The notes under the pieces were generated by a model. It was not told where the DNA came from and did not search any database. It worked only from the letters and a program-made list of their open reading frames with translations. From assembly GCA_003557545.1 (NCBI GenBank), contig PWOD01000109.1, positions 1 to 6,622 on the forward strand: a DNA stretch of 6,622 bases, read 5' to 3'. Of this stretch, positions 6,614 through 6,622 are shown piece after piece; position 1 is the first letter of the stretch, and each line of letters starts with the position of its first letter. Source of the stretch: a bacterium. Its GTDB lineage: Bacteria; T1Sed10-126. The position numbers and the translations under genes were made by a program.

Positions 6614-6622
6614 ACTTATGAG
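6608..6622 (+). CDS. Transposase, IS256-type, first five codons only
   Basis: ATG at 6608 follows a strong ribosome site, AAAGGAG at 6593-6599, by 8 bases and reads M-A-T-Y-E to the right edge. The product cannot be judged from five residues. The call rests on the IS256-like terminal repeat about 80 bases upstream and on the expected distance between repeat and transposase gene in that family. If correct, the full protein would be a mutator-type DDE transposase of around 400 residues outside this window. Confidence 0.6.

Larger units (their letters stand above)
6502..6622 (+). mobile_element. Left end of an IS256-family insertion sequence (partial)
   Basis: From about 6502 to 6527 the sequence resembles the terminal inverted repeat I recall for IS256; the segment GTCCATATAATTGTGTAAAA (6508-6527) differs from the remembered repeat at a single base. 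It is followed about 80 bases later by a ribosome site and a start codon reading into the right edge, the normal spacing to a transposase gene. The outer boundary is uncertain by several bases, and neither the other end nor the target duplication is visible. The element lies about 75 bases after the glycosyltransferase stop, so no gene in the window is interrupted. Confidence 0.75.

Overview
The window looks like a chromosomal housekeeping block of a Firmicute-type bacterium with moderately low GC. Shine-Dalgarno sites are AAGGAG-like, one gene uses a TTG start, and the gene order radA - PIN/TRAM (yacL-like) - ispD - ispF - gltX is the well-known Bacillota arrangement. A member of Halanaerobiales or a related anaerobic clostridial lineage is my best guess. 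This rests on general sequence flavour only, and I cannot fix the genus.

Layout, all on the + strand: (1) the 3' part of radA/sms, open to the left edge, whose zinc finger lies outside the window; (2) a membrane-anchored PIN/TRAM protein of the YacL family, best started at 1272; (3) a 106-bp gap with a good sigma-A-type promoter candidate whose -10 box sits inside a palindrome; (4) ispD, ispF and gltX, tightly packed with an 11-bp overlap and then a 3-bp gap, so probably one transcript; (5) a GT-B family glycosyltransferase with a TTG start, in the place where cysE/cysS follow gltX in Bacillus; (6) the left end of an IS256-like insertion sequence, cut by the right edge.

Functionally, radA serves recombination and repair, and the PIN/TRAM protein is a putative membrane-tethered nuclease. 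IspD and IspF supply steps 3 and 5 of the MEP isoprenoid pathway, and GltX charges tRNA with glutamate. The glycosyltransferase has no recognisable substrate and is probably a lineage-specific addition. disA, which sits between radA and yacL in Bacillus, is absent from its usual place.

I found no clear new multi-gene system. The most interesting signal is at the IS end. A long inverted repeat pairs with the transposase start codon, and a promoter candidate inside it would start its transcript after the left arm, so only read-through RNA could fold the block. The divergent IspF nucleotide-binding loop, the missing disA, the palindromic ispD promoter and the unassigned glycosyltransferase are secondary points. 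No tRNA, rRNA, CRISPR array or convincing intrinsic terminator was seen, and no gene-free stretch exceeds about 180 bases.
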